Shown here piece by piece: positions 63,519-64,000 of a DNA stretch of 64,000 nucleotides. The position numbers and the translations under genes are program-made. The stretch covers positions 5,593,079 through 5,657,078 of the forward strand of contig NC_135568.1 in NCBI RefSeq assembly GCF_964340395.1. The letters are read 5' to 3'. Numbering within the stretch: position 1 is the first letter of the stretch; each line of letters starts with the position of its first letter. The notes below the pieces were generated by a model. That model had not been told where the DNA came from. It saw only the letters and a program-made list of their open reading frames with translations, and made no database searches. This DNA comes from Glandiceps talaboti. Its lineage: Eukaryota; Hemichordata; Enteropneusta; Spengelidae.

Positions 63519-63607
63519 CTTTGAGACTTTATCGTTTACTGGCTTATAAAAGTCACTGGAGTACACGCCGTCAGAGTAGAAAATTTGAAATTCAGTGGCT
63601 CACAGAA
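63519..63607. promoter_or_regulatory. Compact bidirectional promoter
   Basis: Only 89 bp separate the RanGAP1 start codon (minus strand) from the next + strand start codon. A TTATAAAAG box lies at about 63544 on the + strand. Both transcripts must begin within or overlap this gap, unless upstream non-coding exons exist. Confidence 0.5.
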
Positions 63608-63681
63608 ATGGCGGTTTACAACGTGTGGAGTTTCGATGACACGAACAAACTGGCTGTCGTCCCCAAAGAGGTGCATCATGG
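63608..63681 (+). CDS. First coding exon of an unidentified gene
   Basis: ATG in good context (CAGAAATGGC) opens a frame reading MAVYNVWSFDDTNKLAVVPK then EVHH. It ends at a plausible donor, CATGG|GTAACG at 63682, with two bases carried over. The frame otherwise stops at 63685. The peptide looks coding and non-repetitive, but I cannot place it in a family. Later exons would lie beyond the window. Confidence 0.6.
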
Positions 63682-63685
63682 GTAA

Positions 63686-64000
63686 CGAGTTATTCTATTT
63701 TCAGACAAGGGCAATTATAAAAATGGTCTTATGGTATTCATGAAAGAAAAGGAAAATTTTATCACATGAAACATGAAGAATTTAATAAAAATGTTATTAT
63801 TTAGCAAAATATGATACAATATGGCAAATTACAAAATTATTTTATTCCTCCATACTCTCTTATATAGCTCGACACCCCTGTTAATTAATGCGTATTCCTT
63901 GACAACACAACGTCTAACTTCCGGGACTAGGAACAGTGACCTGCAGCATAATCTCGACTTTACAAACTGTGTGGTGACACAGCATACCAAAATGAGCAGC
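63686..64000. other. Probable intron; nothing recognised
   Basis: AT-rich sequence downstream of the putative first exon. No splice-flanked coding segment or repeat was identified. Confidence 0.4.

Noticed and set aside
61954-63549. ORFs overlapping RanGAP1 on the opposite strand and in another frame
   Set aside because: They are shadows of a strongly conserved coding sequence and have no recognisable domain.

Overview
The window is animal genomic DNA. The genes have many short exons with GT..AG introns, long AT-rich introns, polyA signals, abundant (GT)n and (TATG)n microsatellites and several families of short inverted-repeat transposons. The proteins are clear metazoan orthologues (cyclin Y, RPS26, a front-end fatty acid desaturase, RanGAP1), together with a RING-less NHL-repeat protein and an Ikaros/Hunchback-type zinc-finger protein. 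This fits an invertebrate bilaterian, perhaps a non-vertebrate deuterostome (hemichordate, cephalochordate or echinoderm), but a lophotrochozoan cannot be excluded. The species call is inference.

Layout. 1-9486 (+): the last seven coding exons of cyclin Y; its N-terminal exons lie outside the window or were not recognised. 9487-16540: 3' flank with minisatellites and a MITE. 16565-20385 (+): the complete four-exon RPS26 gene, whose last intron carries three short DNA-transposon-like elements. 22562-24115 (+): single-exon coiled-coil/NHL protein. 24116-30034: gene-poor, microsatellite-rich DNA. 30035-31864 (+): nine-finger C2H2 protein with an Ikaros/Hunchback-like C-terminal finger pair, followed by a long array of CATGTGA and ATTTGCAT motifs. 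39841-54675 (+): a complete eleven-coding-exon cytochrome-b5 fatty acid desaturase of 444 codons. 54676-61796: repeat-rich intergenic DNA. 61797-63518 (-): intronless RanGAP1, head-to-head with the first exon of an unidentified + strand gene at 63608. The genes form no obvious pathway. RPS26, RanGAP1 and cyclin Y look like housekeeping genes.

The most unusual structure is tandem duplication across exon-intron junctions. Downstream of the first recognised cyclin Y exon, a 53-bp unit made of the last 19 exon bases plus the 5' splice site is repeated about ten times, each copy keeping a strong GTAAGTGAG donor. In the desaturase gene the mirror image occurs: partial, decaying copies of the start of exon 9 with its acceptor are stacked upstream of the real acceptor. 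A possible third case flanks desaturase exon 5. A dispersed 80-260 bp MITE family with TAGACTGTAAG-type ends (six copies), two hAT-like elements with 5-bp target duplications and several large foldbacks make up much of the remaining recognisable non-coding structure. No retrovirus-like or other capsid-bearing element was recognised.
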